Assembly: GCA_016182795.1 (NCBI GenBank)
Contig: JACPFW010000005.1
Location: forward strand, 101,064-165,063
Reading direction: 5' to 3'
Source of the DNA: Gemmatimonadota bacterium
GTDB taxonomy: Bacteria > Gemmatimonadota > Gemmatimonadetes > Gemmatimonadales > Gemmatimonadaceae
DNA: 64,000 nucleotides
In this document: in pieces, positions 1-9,367 of the stretch
How positions within the stretch are numbered: position 1 is the stretch's first letter
How the letters are laid out: each line of letters opens with the position of its first letter
The notes under the pieces: generated by a model
Told to the model about the DNA's origin: nothing
The model's database searches: none
What the model saw: the letters and a program-made list of their open reading frames with translations, nothing else
Position numbers and translations under genes: made by a program

Positions 1-1
1 C

Positions 2-3000
2 AATCCCGGCGACCGCCACCTGAGCGCCGGGTTTGCCGCCGAGGTCGCGTCGCAGGTGGCAGCGTTGCCGGGGGCGGCGGCCATCTCGACCGGCTCGGCG
101 GGCGTGCTGGTGTCGCTCGCCCCCGCGCTGGCGGCGACCTACCCGAACGCGGCGCCGGACAGCAGCGACGGTGAGGAGGCCGTGCGCCGCCGCGCGCTCG
201 CCGCCATCGACTTGATGCGCGCCGTCAGTGACGAGCAGCCGGTGGCGATTCTGCTCGACGATCTGCACTGGGCGGACGAGCATTCGGCCCGGGTAATCGC
301 GGCCGCGCTGTCGCGGCTCGAGCACGCGCGCGTGCTGGTGGTGATGACGAAGCGCGTGATGGCGGATCCGCGCGCGCATTTCTCCGGCTTCGAACAGCTG
401 GAGCTGCCGCCGCTCGATCTCGCGGCCGTCAGCTCGTTCGTGTCGCACGTGGCGCATCTGCCGGCGACACCGTGGGCGGACATCCTGCCGCAGCAACTGT
501 TGCTGGCCACGGGTGGGTCGCCGCTGCTGTTGGTGGAGACGTTGCATGACGCGCTTGAGCAGGGGTGGCTGAAGTGCTCGGCGGCCGGCATCTGGGAGTG
601 CGAGGATCCGTCGCGCATCACGCTGTTCCTGCGCGAGGGGAGCGCGGTGCGGCAGCGCGTGCAGCGATTGTCCCCGACGGCGCGCCACGGGCTGCTGGCC
701 CTCGCCATCCTCGGCCGCCCCGTGCGCCTCGAGGACGCGCGGGCGATGATGGCCGGCCGCGCGGTCGAGCTGGAGGAGCCGCTGGAGGTGCTGGAGCGCG
801 GCGGGTTCATTATGCGTCACGGCACTGATCTGGTGGTGGCGCACGATGAGATTGCCGACGCGGTGGCGGAGGCATCGAGTGTGGAGGAGCGTCGGCGCAT
901 TCACGCCGCCATCGCCCAGGACCTCGCGTCACGCACCGGGGATGAGATGGCGCTGCGGCGCGCGGCGGAGCACGCCCGCGCCGGCGGCGTGGACGCGGCG
1001 CTGACACAGGCGTGGCAGGCGTTCCTGACCATACGACGTCGGGCCGGCGATCGTCGAAGCACCCGCCAGCTGGCGGCGGATTTCCTGACGCTCGAGCCCG
1101 GCGCGCAGGCGGTCGATCGACTGGTGGCGTCGACACCGATGATCCGGCGACAGCGCACGCGCTGGATTGCCGCGGCAGGCGTGCTGCTCGCGGCGACGAG
1201 CGCGCTGGCGCTCGTGACGCGCAAGCCGGCGCCGTTGACGTCGGACTTCACCGTGTGGACGGTGGACAGCGCAACGGGCCACGGTCATTTCGTTGGCGTG
1301 CGGCTGCCGCGCGACATGCACTGGGACGACAACTCCCCCATCGAAGCCGTCGACCTGGACGCGACGGAGTTCCCGACTTTGGTAAAGGGGACGAAGGGTC
1401 GCTGGATGCGCACCCCCAATGCCAAGGAATGGTGGACCGACATAGTCGATCCGGTGTTCGGCGATGAGAGCATCTTCCTCGATTCGCTCGGCCGGACGTC
1501 GATGCCGATGGCGAGCCTTGGCGACGATGCGATCGCGGACTTCTCACCAGATGGTCGTTTCTTCCTCGGCGTCACCGCGCGATTCGACACACTCACGGAC
1601 CACTTGCACCTCGTCACGGGCACCCCCAACAGTGGTGCGCTGCGCCGTCTGACTCTTACGGCGGACTACGACCGCAGTCCGGCGTGGGGCCCTGACGGCA
1701 CCCAGATCGCGTTCCAACGTCATTTCTACACACGCCGAGACCCCGATCAGCTGTGCCTCATCGACGTCGACGGCGGCCACGAACGATGCCTCGCGGGATC
1801 GCTGGAGGAATCTGAGTCGCTCGTGGGGTGGATTGACGAGCGGCGACTGCTCTTGTCCGGCAGGGGCGGCCGGCTCGCGACGTATGACGCCGTGACTGGT
1901 GTGCGCACGCCCGTCGACCGGATCCGATCTCTCTCGTTCGGGACCTCCGGCAGCCTGAGGCTCTGCGAGTGCACGATCGGAGATGGCGGTGTTCCGTCGT
2001 TCTTTGTCTTCCCGGCCTCCGACCCCGCGGCCGCACGGCCTGTGCGGTACCGCGGCAAACCGTTGCGAGGCAGCCTGCGCCATTGGGCACCGCTGTCCGG
2101 CGACCGGCAGTGGCTCGACACGCTCCGGCTTGAGGTGCGACCGACCAGCTATCTCCTGGGAACATCGCACCGGCTGCAAGTGCACGCCGTGCGCGCCAAT
2201 GGCGCGCCTGCGTGGGTGCACGATCTCCGGTGGAGCTCACGCGACACCACGGTGGCGACCGTTGACAGCACGGGACTGCTGCGCCCGCAACGCGTGGGGA
2301 GTGTCTGGATCGTGGTCAGCGCTGGCGGATGGCGCACCGACTCCGCCCAGCTGCGGATCGTCCCAACCTCGTCGCAGCCGGTAGTGGTGGAGCGGTGGTC
2401 GGACGGCTGGGATCGGCGCTGGCGAGTCTTCGGCATTCCATCCGCGACAGTAGTTCGGACAGCACGCGGTTCGGCCCTCCTGCCCAATGGCGACGGGTCG
2501 TACGGTTCGGGCGCGTACCTGCTGACTCCGTTCTCCGCCGCCTCGGGCGCCGGCATTGAAGCGGATGTCAGTCTTCTTGTCACCGGTACCCAGTGGCAAA
2601 CCCTCGCCTTCGACATCATCGATGCGCGTATGCTCGCCCAACTACGAACGTGGGACCACCGCACCGGCGACCGCCCGAGTCCGATCAATCCCTCGTGTAC
2701 GGTGGGCTTCCCCGGCGCGGAGGGCGCGACCTTTCGCGATAATTTCTCCGTGAGCGGTCGGTTGAACTTCCGTCTCCTGAAAGCCACGCCAACCCTACTC
2801 GACGGCTCGTGGCATCGCATCCGACTCCAGTACCTTCCCGACGGTCGATGCCTGCTGGCGGTCGACGGCCAGCCGATGGCGACGGTGTTCACCGTGGCCC
2901 CGGTCGACAGCGTGACGATCGTGGTGACGGGGAACGACAAGCTGGGCGGCCGTCTGATCGTGGGAACGCTCGACGTCTGGAGCGGTGTCCGCGGCGGTGT

Positions 3001-3046
3001 GGACTGGACCAAGCTCGACGGCGGCGTGGCGCAGCCGCCGCCTTGA
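2..3046 (+). CDS. AAA-ATPase / TM / beta-propeller signalling protein, 5'-truncated
   Basis: The frame is open from base 2, so the true start lies upstream; 1014 residues are visible. A Walker B-like run (VAILLDDLHWADE, near visible residue 81) marks the C-terminal part of an AAA_16-type ATPase as found in SARP/LuxR-like regulators. A helical region leads to one membrane segment (WIAAAGVLLAATSALALV, about 388-406). Outside the membrane there are PD40/TolB-like repeats (DFSPDGRFFLG, PAWGPDGTQIAF, about 510-640), a Big-like domain (about 715-790, with SRDTTVATVDSTGLL) and a C-terminal beta-rich, LamG-like region. Gemmatimonadota carry many such one-component proteins; the missing N-terminus would show whether a DNA-binding or kinase domain is present. 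Likely a membrane sensor or regulator; its ligand is unknown. Confidence 0.72.
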   Translation, partial: NPGDRHLSAGFAAEVASQVAALPGAAAISTGSAGVLVSLAPALAATYPNAAPDSSDGEEAVRRRALAAIDLMRAVSDEQPVAILLDDLHWADEHSARVIAAALSRLEHARVLVVMTKRVMADPRAHFSGFEQLELPPLDLAAVSSFVSHVAHLPATPWADILPQQLLLATGGSPLLLVETLHDALEQGWLKCSAAGIWECEDPSRITLFLREGSAVRQRVQRLSPTARHGLLALAILGRPVRLEDARAMMAGRAVELEEPLEVLERGGFIMRHGTDLVVAHDEIADAVAEASSVEERRRIHAAIAQDLASRTGDEMALRRAAEHARAGGVDAALTQAWQAFLTIRRRAGDRRSTRQLAADFLTLEPGAQAVDRLVASTPMIRRQRTRWIAAAGVLLAATSALALVTRKPAPLTSDFTVWTVDSATGHGHFVGVRLPRDMHWDDNSPIEAVDLDATEFPTLVKGTKGRWMRTPNAKEWWTDIVDPVFGDESIFLDSLGRTSMPMASLGDDAIADFSPDGRFFLGVTARFDTLTDHLHLVTGTPNSGALRRLTLTADYDRSPAWGPDGTQIAFQRHFYTRRDPDQLCLIDVDGGHERCLAGSLEESESLVGWIDERRLLLSGRGGRLATYDAVTGVRTPVDRIRSLSFGTSGSLRLCECTIGDGGVPSFFVFPASDPAAARPVRYRGKPLRGSLRHWAPLSGDRQWLDTLRLEVRPTSYLLGTSHRLQVHAVRANGAPAWVHDLRWSSRDTTVATVDSTGLLRPQRVGSVWIVVSAGGWRTDSAQLRIVPTSSQPVVVERWSDGWDRRWRVFGIPSATVVRTARGSALLPNGDGSYGSGAYLLTPFSAASGAGIEADVSLLVTGTQWQTLAFDIIDARMLAQLRTWDHRTGDRPSPINPSCTVGFPGAEGATFRDNFSVSGRLNFRLLKATPTLLDGSWHRIRLQYLPDGRCLLAVDGQPMATVFTVAPVDSVTIVVTGNDKLGGRLIVGTLDVWSGVRGGVDWTKLDGGVAQPPP

Positions 3047-3068
3047 TGTCGCGGTGACCGCGAATGCA

Positions 3069-3103
3069 CGACGGGGCGCGAAGCATCGCTTCGCGCCCCG
3101 TCG
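3069..3103. terminator. Bidirectional hairpin terminator between convergent genes
   Basis: A perfect 16-bp stem (3069-3084 pairs with 3088-3103) closes a 3-nt loop. It lies 22 nt after the stop of the upstream plus-strand gene and 20 nt after the stop of the minus-strand EF-G paralogue. There is no clear U-tract, so it may work as a GC-only hairpin or a transcription roadblock. Confidence 0.75.
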
Positions 3104-3123
3104 ACGTTCCGGCGGCGAGGAGG

Positions 3124-5229
3124 CTACTCCTCCACCTCTTCCTTCTTCTCCTTCTCCGACTCGGCGATCACCTTGGCGGCGGCCTCGTGCGGCATCAGTT
3201 CGTACGTGTGGAACTTGTGCGTGAAGGTGCCGCGCCCCTGCGTCATGGACTGCAGCTTCGTGGCGTAGAGATACAGCTCGGCCTGCGGCACGATCGCCCG
3301 CACCTTGGTGCCAATGCCCTCGATGTTCTCCGAGCCGAGGATCTGCCCGCGACGCCCGGAGATGTCGCCCATCACGTCGCCGAGGTAGGCGTCGGGGGTG
3401 AGGATCTCCACTTCGTGCAGCGGCTCAAGCAGAACGGGGCGGCACTTGGGCGCAATGTTCTTGAAGGCGAGAATGCCGGCCATCTTGAACGACGCTTCAT
3501 TGGAATCCACCGAGTGCGACGAGCCGTCGAAGCATTCGCAGATGAAGTCGACCACCGGATAGCCGGCCAGAATGCCGCGCTCGGCGGCTTCCTGCACGCC
3601 CTTGTCGACGGCGGGGATGTACTGGCGCGGAATCACCCCGCCCTTGATGGCATCGACGTACTCGTATCCCTTGCCGCGCGGCGCCGGGCGCAGCTTGACC
3701 CAGCAGTCGCCGAACTGGCCGCGTCCGCCGGACTGCTTCTTGTGCCGCCCCTGCCCTTCGGCGGCGGCGGTCAGCGTCTCGCGATACGCGATGCGCGGCG
3801 TCTTGAGCGCGGCCGAGACGTTGAGCGTGCGCTTGATCTTGGCCATCGCCACTTCCACGTGACGCTCGCCCATGCCGCTGAGGATCGTCTCGTGCGTTTC
3901 GGGATCGTAGTGCGTCTCGAACGTCGGGTCCTCGTCGTGGATCTTGTGCATGCCGACCTGGAGCTTCTCCTCGTCGGCGTGGACCGCGGCCTTGACCGCA
4001 TAGGTGACGAGCGGTGGTGGGAACTCGATCAGCGGCAGACGGACCGGGTGATCCTTGGTGGACAGCGTGTCGTTGGTGTGCGTGTTCTTGAGCTTCGCCA
4101 CGCAGCCGATGTCGCCGGGGAAGAGCCGCAGCACCTCGAGGCGCTCTCGCCCCTGCGGCACCGACAGGTGCATCAGCTTCTCGATTACGTCGCGCGTGGC
4201 GTTGAAGACTTCCTGTCCGCTGGCGACGGTCCCGCTGAAGGTTCGGAAGTAGGTGACTTCGCCGACGTGCGGCTCGGTCATCGTCTTGAAGCACAGCGCG
4301 GTGAACGGCGCGTTGTCAACGGGATGGATGTCGATCGTCTTGTTGCCCTCGGCGCCCTTGAACGCCTTCTGCTCTTCCATCTCAAACGCCGACGGCATGA
4401 GTTGGACGAGGAAGTCGAGCACCGTGCGTACGCCCCACGTGAGCTGGGCCGAGCAGCAGAGCAGCGGGAACAGCTCCTGCCGCTTCATCGCCTGCTTCAT
4501 GGCGGCCATCTCTTCGTCGCCGGGGATTTCTTCGCCGCCGAAGAAACGCTCGAGCAGCGCGTCGTCGGTGGCGGCGATGGCCTCGACCATTTCCTGATGG
4601 TACTTCTCAAAGCGCGCCTTCTCCGAGTCCGGGATTTCGGTTTCGGTGTACTCGCCGGCCTTGGTGCCGGCGGTGAAGACGTGCGCCTTCTTGGTGAAGA
4701 GGTTGATGATTCCCTTGAGGCCGGCGCCGGCCCCGATGGGAATCTCCACCGGCACAACCTTGGCGGTGAGCTTCTCCTTGATGGCCTCGTAGGCCCGATC
4801 AAAGTCGGCGTGCTCCTTGTCCATCAGGGTCACGACGAAGAGCACGGGATCGCGGCGGGTGACCGCCTCGCGGAACATGCGTTCGGTGCCCACTTCGACG
4901 CCGGCGGCGGCGGCCACGGTGATGAGCGCTCCATCGGCGGCGGTGAGGCCGGCGATCGCGTCGCCCTGGAAGTCGAGGAACCCTGGCGTGTCGATGAGGT
5001 TGACCTTGGTGTCACGCCACTCGGCATGGGCGCAGCCCATGGAGATAGAAAAACCGCGCTCGATCTCCTCGGGTGAGGTCACGGTCAACGCGGTTCCGTC
5101 CTTGACTTGGCCATGTCGCTTGCTGCTTCCGGACACGAAGGCGAGGGCGTCTACCAGTGTGGTCTTGCCGCTCGTCCCGTGTCCCACTACCGCGACATTT
5201 CTGATTGCCTCGCTCCTGTACTCTTTCAT
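3124..5229 (-). CDS. Elongation factor G paralogue (EF-G2/FusA2-like)
   Basis: A 701-residue translational GTPase of normal EF-G length. Visible motifs are the P-loop GHGTSGKTT (16-24), the DTPGF switch II motif (80-84), and the later EF-G domains II-V, including SGGRGQFGDCWVKL and GGVIPRQYIPAVDKG. The guanine-specificity motif is TLMD (134-137) instead of NKxD, which points to a non-canonical EF-G paralogue rather than the housekeeping fusA. There are no rpsL, rpsG or tuf neighbours, again unlike fusA. The ATG at 5229 is preceded by a GGAGGG Shine-Dalgarno sequence. Likely cytoplasmic and ribosome-associated; whether it acts in translocation, recycling or stress is not visible from sequence. 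Confidence 0.88.
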   Translation of the reverse strand: MKEYRSEAIRNVAVVGHGTSGKTTLVDALAFVSGSSKRHGQVKDGTALTVTSPEEIERGFSISMGCAHAEWRDTKVNLIDTPGFLDFQGDAIAGLTAADGALITVAAAAGVEVGTERMFREAVTRRDPVLFVVTLMDKEHADFDRAYEAIKEKLTAKVVPVEIPIGAGAGLKGIINLFTKKAHVFTAGTKAGEYTETEIPDSEKARFEKYHQEMVEAIAATDDALLERFFGGEEIPGDEEMAAMKQAMKRQELFPLLCCSAQLTWGVRTVLDFLVQLMPSAFEMEEQKAFKGAEGNKTIDIHPVDNAPFTALCFKTMTEPHVGEVTYFRTFSGTVASGQEVFNATRDVIEKLMHLSVPQGRERLEVLRLFPGDIGCVAKLKNTHTNDTLSTKDHPVRLPLIEFPPPLVTYAVKAAVHADEEKLQVGMHKIHDEDPTFETHYDPETHETILSGMGERHVEVAMAKIKRTLNVSAALKTPRIAYRETLTAAAEGQGRHKKQSGGRGQFGDCWVKLRPAPRGKGYEYVDAIKGGVIPRQYIPAVDKGVQEAAERGILAGYPVVDFICECFDGSSHSVDSNEASFKMAGILAFKNIAPKCRPVLLEPLHEVEILTPDAYLGDVMGDISGRRGQILGSENIEGIGTKVRAIVPQAELYLYATKLQSMTQGRGTFTHKFHTYELMPHEAAAKVIAESEKEKKEEVEE

Positions 5230-5259
5230 GCGGCCCTCCGCCGAGCGAATCGGCGTCGC

Positions 5260-5265
5260 TTAATA
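5260..5265 (-). promoter_or_regulatory. Candidate -10 box for the EF-G paralogue
   Basis: TATTAA on the minus strand, about 30 nt upstream of the ATG and upstream of the GGAGGG ribosome-binding site. No convincing -35 box was found, so this rests on position and similarity to TATAAT only. Confidence 0.25.
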
Positions 5266-5330
5266 GGTATGGGAGCATCCAATTAGTTCAGGCGGACGTC
5301 AAGGGTATACGACCCTGACGAGAGTGTAGG

Positions 5331-5453
5331 GGAACGAGGAGGGGGTAGGGGCGCAGGAAGGAGCAACGGGAGTGGTGAAGGGGGACGGGATGACCTCCCT
5401 CCCCGTTCCGCATCTCGGGCCTCGACGCTACGCCCCTACCCCCTCCTCGTTCC
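5331..5453. repeat. 123-bp element bounded by 23-bp perfect inverted repeats
   Basis: Bases 5331-5353 are the exact reverse complement of 5431-5453, enclosing 77 bp without an evident gene. The arms are purine-rich on one strand (G/A) and pyrimidine-rich on the other. It lies between the 5' end of the EF-G paralogue and the 3' end of the next minus-strand gene. No clear target-site duplication flanks it. It could be a small non-autonomous palindromic element or a structured RNA. Confidence 0.6.
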
Positions 5454-5488
5454 ACAAAAACAAACCGGGCCCGCGATTGCGGGCCCGG
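5454..5488 (-). terminator. Rho-independent terminator of the 180-aa hypothetical gene
   Basis: On the minus strand a perfect 10-bp GC stem (5488-5479 with 5474-5465, 4-nt loop) is followed by the U-rich run TTTGTTTTTGT. It lies 22 nt past the stop codon at 5510 and directly abuts the 23-bp inverted repeat. Confidence 0.85.
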
Positions 5489-5509
5489 CCACAACATCCA
5501 GCTGTACCG

Positions 5510-6052
5510 TCAGTTCTCGTCTGACTCCGTATCGTACGGCAGGCCATCCGCTTCGCGTAGGACAGCGAGCACGGCTTCGGCCGTCGCCGGAGAGGCGAAC
5601 GCCGGCGTCGGGCGGAAGCTGAACGATACGGCGCGGCGCGTTCCTTCGGGCCAGTCGGCCATCAGGAGCCCGCCGACCAATCGCCGAATGGCCTGCCCGC
5701 ACTCGAGCAGGAGCGCCTGCGCCGTCTCGGCGAGCACCGCCAGGGGAATCTGGAGATCGCGCGTCACGAGTTCGCCCGTGGTCTCATCGCGCCACGCTTC
5801 ATCGCCCACCGCCCCGCGCTCCGGCCAGACGCCGACATGCCGCACGGCATCGGCGCGCTCCTCGGCCGACCGGCGGGACTCGAGGGCCGCGGCGAGCGCC
5901 AGCGCGAGCGACTCGGGGCTGGGAATGCCGTACAGCGTGACGACGTCGCGCGACGGACGTTCCATCGTGAGCGGCGATGGCACAGAGCTGACATGCGCGA
6001 GCACGTTGGAATGCTCGGGCGGCTGCTCCTCTACCATCACAAGAACGTCCAT
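5510..6052 (-). CDS. Hypothetical protein, 180 aa
   Basis: No family was recognised. The start is set at the ATG at 6052 because GGAGGAG lies immediately upstream; an in-frame ATG 27 nt earlier at 6079 has no such site. The protein is soluble, Ala/Glu-rich and helical in composition, without signal peptide or membrane segment, and ends in an acidic tail (DTESDEN). A strong intrinsic terminator follows the gene, so it looks like a genuine single-gene transcription unit. Conserved-looking stretches are VTLYGIPSPESLALALAAAL and VTRDLQIPLAVLAETAQA. Function unknown. Confidence 0.6.
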   Translation of the reverse strand: MDVLVMVEEQPPEHSNVLAHVSSVPSPLTMERPSRDVVTLYGIPSPESLALALAAALESRRSAEERADAVRHVGVWPERGAVGDEAWRDETTGELVTRDLQIPLAVLAETAQALLLECGQAIRRLVGGLLMADWPEGTRRAVSFSFRPTPAFASPATAEAVLAVLREADGLPYDTESDEN

Positions 6053-6054
6053 TA

Positions 6055-6061
6055 CTCCTCC
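6055..6061 (-). promoter_or_regulatory. Shine-Dalgarno site fixing the start of the 180-aa protein
   Basis: GGAGGAG on the minus strand lies two bases before the ATG at 6052, favouring that start over the upstream in-frame ATG at 6079. Confidence 0.7.
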
Positions 6062-6327
6062 AGGGGGGCGAACCTCCATTGATGATTACCTGCAAGTACC
6101 AGGCCGCGTCACCGTCGCACGGTCACGACTTGGTCACGGCGCCGCCGCCGATGCGATTTGCCTCTGACAGCGGTTCCGCACGCGTCGGGATAGTGCGTGG
6201 TGGCGCCTCGCGGCCCGGCGCCTGATAGTTGATACACCGAGGCAGTGTGCATTGCTCCACGCACAACGCGGGATTAACACGGGGCACCTGCCGACGTCTC
6301 ATCCCGCAGTCCCCTCACGAGCCTCCC

Positions 6328-8094
6328 ATGCGTCGCGTAGTCGCCCCCGTTGCCGCGCTCATACTCGCCGGTTGCTCCAGCGCCCCGGCGAGACCGGTGG
6401 AGATGCGGCCCGGCCCTGACCCGGTCGCGCTCGCCGCGCGCACGCAGACCGCCGATCAACAGGTCCTGCACGCGCTGGCTCGGCTCACCTTTGGCGCCCG
6501 CCCGGGCGACGCCGAGCGCGTGCGTCAAATGGGCGTTGACCGCTGGATTGACGAGCAGCTGCATCCGGAACGCATCGCCGACGCGTCGGCCGAGGCGTGG
6601 GCCGGCGACTTTGAAGTGGTCCAGAAGACGGCGGCTCAACTCGAGGCGGCGTATCAGAACCCGGGCGCGCTCGTGAACCAGCTTGGGGCGCGCAATTCCG
6701 GCGGAATGACCCGGGACGACTCGCTGCGGGTGCGTCAGGCGCGTCAGAACCTGCGCCGGATCGCGGAGGAAGCGCAGGCGGTGCGCGTCGGGCGCGCGCT
6801 ACTGAGCGAGCGGCAACTGCAGGAGGTGATGACCGACTTCTGGTTGAATCACTTCTCTGTCTTCGCCGGCAAGGGCATCCGCGAGCAGTACTACCTGGCC
6901 GACTACGAGAACCGCGTCATCCGACCGCGCGCGCTCGGGAAGTTCCGCGACCTGCTCGGCGCGGTGGCGAAGAGCCCGGCGATGCTCTTCTACCTCGACA
7001 ATTGGGAGAGCGCGGCCGACAGCGGGCGGCCGCGACTCGTGAACCCGGCGGAGCCGGTCGTGCGACGCGCGGTGCGGCGCCGGTTTCCGGCCGCAGCGAA
7101 CCCGCAGTCGCCCATGGCCCAGCAGGTCCGGCGCCGTCTGCGCGCCGGTCTGAACGAGAACTACGGGCGTGAACTGCTCGAGCTCCACACGCTCGGCGTC
7201 GATGGCGGCTACACCCAGCAGGACGTGATCAACGCGGCGCGGGCGCTCACCGGGTGGACGATTGCCGGGCCGCGCCAAAGCGGCGGATTCACGTTCACGC
7301 CGTTCATGCATGACGCGGGTGAGAAGCGGATCCTGGGCCACACGCTCAAGGCCGGGCGCGGCATCGAAGACGGTGAGGAGCTGCTCGACATCGTCGCCCG
7401 GCATCCGAGCACGGCGCGGTTCATCGCGTACAAGCTGGCCCGCCGGTTTGTCAGCGACTCGCCGAGCACGGCGCTCGTCGAGCGCGCCGCGGTGGTCTTT
7501 CAGCGCACCGATGGCGACCTCCGCGAGGTGGTGCGCACCATCGTCACGAGCCCCGAGTTCTTTGCGCGCGAGTCGTACCGCGCGAAGGTGAAGTCGCCGT
7601 TCGAGGTGGTGCTGAGCACGCTGCGCGCGCTGAACGCGCAGCCGGACCGGTCGATGCGCACCGCCCAACTCATCGCCGGGCTGGGCCAGCCGGTGTACGG
7701 ACGGCAGACGCCGGACGGGTGGCCGGAAACGGGCGAGGGGTGGATGGGCACCGGCGCCATTCTCAATCGCATCAACTTCGGGCTGTTGGTCGCGGCGGGG
7801 CGTGTTCCCGGCGTCACGCCGGCGGCGTTTCCACATGTCGAGGAACTGCGCCAGGCGCCGCGCGAGCAGCAGGTGGATGGCGTCGTGGGCGTCTTGCTCG
7901 GCGGCGATGTGTCGAGCGTCACGCGCGCCGTGCTCGTCTCGGGGAGGAATCCGCTGCTCGATGCGGCGGCCGACTCGCTGGCGACCGCACGACCTCTGCC
8001 CGCGCGAGGGTTGGCGCAGGTGATCGGTCTCGCGCTTGGCAGTCCCGAGTTTCAGCGGAGGTCGCCCAGCCATGCCACGTCGCGTCTTCCTTAA
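6328..8094 (+). CDS. DUF1800 family lipoprotein
   Basis: 588 residues from the ATG at 6328, chosen because it opens directly into a lipoprotein signal peptide (MRRVVAPVAALILAGCSS, lipobox LAGC). The open frame extends 33 codons further upstream but those lack signal-peptide character. DUF1800 features include LARLTFGARPGDAERVRQMG near the N-terminus, the motif GRELLELHTLGVDGGYTQQDV and the C-terminal TPDGWPETGEGWMG. The family is nearly always adjacent to a DUF1501 protein, as here, where the two genes overlap by 23 nt. Family function is not established; an envelope role is inferred. The 275 bp upstream hold no gene that I can support. Confidence 0.88.
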   Translation: MRRVVAPVAALILAGCSSAPARPVEMRPGPDPVALAARTQTADQQVLHALARLTFGARPGDAERVRQMGVDRWIDEQLHPERIADASAEAWAGDFEVVQKTAAQLEAAYQNPGALVNQLGARNSGGMTRDDSLRVRQARQNLRRIAEEAQAVRVGRALLSERQLQEVMTDFWLNHFSVFAGKGIREQYYLADYENRVIRPRALGKFRDLLGAVAKSPAMLFYLDNWESAADSGRPRLVNPAEPVVRRAVRRRFPAAANPQSPMAQQVRRRLRAGLNENYGRELLELHTLGVDGGYTQQDVINAARALTGWTIAGPRQSGGFTFTPFMHDAGEKRILGHTLKAGRGIEDGEELLDIVARHPSTARFIAYKLARRFVSDSPSTALVERAAVVFQRTDGDLREVVRTIVTSPEFFARESYRAKVKSPFEVVLSTLRALNAQPDRSMRTAQLIAGLGQPVYGRQTPDGWPETGEGWMGTGAILNRINFGLLVAAGRVPGVTPAAFPHVEELRQAPREQQVDGVVGVLLGGDVSSVTRAVLVSGRNPLLDAAADSLATARPLPARGLAQVIGLALGSPEFQRRSPSHATSRLP

Positions 8095-9322
8095 AGACTC
8101 CGCGCTCGCGCTCGTCACGCTTGGCCTGAGTCCGTCGTTCCTGCGCCGCACCACCCTGGCGATGGACCTGCCGCTCGCGGCTCGGGGCAAGGTGCTCATC
8201 TGCCTGTTCCAGCGCGGCGCTGCCGACGCGCTGAACGTCGTGCTGCCGTTCGGGGAGCGAGAATACTACGCCTTGCGCCCGAGCATCGCCGTTGCACCGC
8301 CAACACGGGCCGCGGGGAGCGTCGGGGCCATCGATCTGGACGGTTTCTTTGGACTGCACCCCGCGCTGGCGCCGCTGAAGCCGCTGTGGGACAGCGGGCT
8401 GCTTGCGCCCGTGCACGCCGTGGGGAGTCCGAGCGCGACGCGTTCGCACTTTGATGCGCAGGATTACATGGAGAGCGCGACCCCGGATCACAAGGGAACG
8501 CCCGATGGCTGGCTGAACCGGTATCTCGCCACCTCCGGCACGTGCGAGCAGTGCACCCCAGCGCCGTTCCGCGCCGTGGCGATGACACCGCAGACGCCGC
8601 GCATCCTGCAGGGGAGCGCGCCAAGTGTGGCAATGAACTCGGTGGCCGAGTTCACGGTGCGGAGCGGCGGTACTCAGGCGGCGCAGCTGGAGGCGCTGTA
8701 TCGCACCGGATCGGCCGACCTGATCCACGGCACCGGCACCGAGATGTTCGAGGCGGTGAAGCTGCTGCGCGCGGCGAATCCGCAGCGGTACCAGCCGGAG
8801 CACGGCGCCGTCTATCCGGCGTCACAGTTCGGCCAGCGCCTGCTCTCGATCGCGCAGTTGATCAAGTCGGGCGTTGGGCTCGAAGTGGCGTTCGCCGATG
8901 TGGGCGGCTGGGACACGCACGTCAATCAGGGGGGCGCCACGGGTCAGCTGGCGCAGCGGCTCGGCGATTTTGGCGCGGCGATTGCGGCACTGGTCACCGA
9001 CCTCGGCGACCGCATGGAAGACGTGGTGATCGTGACGATGTCGGAGTTTGGACGGATGGCGCAGCAGAACGGCAATGGCGGCACTGATCACGGTCATGCC
9101 GGCGCGATGTTCGTGATTGGCGGCCGCGTGAACGGGCGGCGCGTGCACGGTCAGTGGCCCGGGCTTGCCCGCGAGCAGCTGTACGAAGGGCGCGACCTGG
9201 CGCTGACGACCGATTTTCGGACCGTCTTCACGGAAGTCGCCACCAAGCACCTCGGCGCGACGAAGGCGGATACGCTGTTCCCGGGATTCGCGCCGAACGC
9301 GACGCTCGGCGTGCTGGGGTAG
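8072..9322 (+). CDS. DUF1501 family protein with Tat signal
   Basis: 416 residues from the ATG at 8072, preceded by GGAGG. The N-terminus reads MPRRVFLKDSALAL, a twin-arginine-type signal, so folded export is likely. DUF1501 proteins are related to alkaline-phosphatase/sulfatase folds; visible conserved stretches are LFQRGAADALNVVLP, ADVGGWDTHVNQGG, TMSEFGRMAQQNGNGGTDHG and GHAGAMFVIGG. The start lies inside the end of the DUF1800 gene, so the two are translationally coupled. They probably act together in the envelope; substrate unknown. Confidence 0.9.
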   Translation: MPRRVFLKDSALALVTLGLSPSFLRRTTLAMDLPLAARGKVLICLFQRGAADALNVVLPFGEREYYALRPSIAVAPPTRAAGSVGAIDLDGFFGLHPALAPLKPLWDSGLLAPVHAVGSPSATRSHFDAQDYMESATPDHKGTPDGWLNRYLATSGTCEQCTPAPFRAVAMTPQTPRILQGSAPSVAMNSVAEFTVRSGGTQAAQLEALYRTGSADLIHGTGTEMFEAVKLLRAANPQRYQPEHGAVYPASQFGQRLLSIAQLIKSGVGLEVAFADVGGWDTHVNQGGATGQLAQRLGDFGAAIAALVTDLGDRMEDVVIVTMSEFGRMAQQNGNGGTDHGHAGAMFVIGGRVNGRRVHGQWPGLAREQLYEGRDLALTTDFRTVFTEVATKHLGATKADTLFPGFAPNATLGVLG

Positions 9323-9367
9323 TCGAACGGCAGGGCGCGAAGGCCTAGTGCCAATCAGCCGTCGCAC

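Noticed and set aside
3064..5076. 670-codon open frame on the plus strand
   Set aside because: It is the antisense shadow of the EF-G paralogue; GC-rich codon structure leaves long antisense frames open, and the translation has no domain character.
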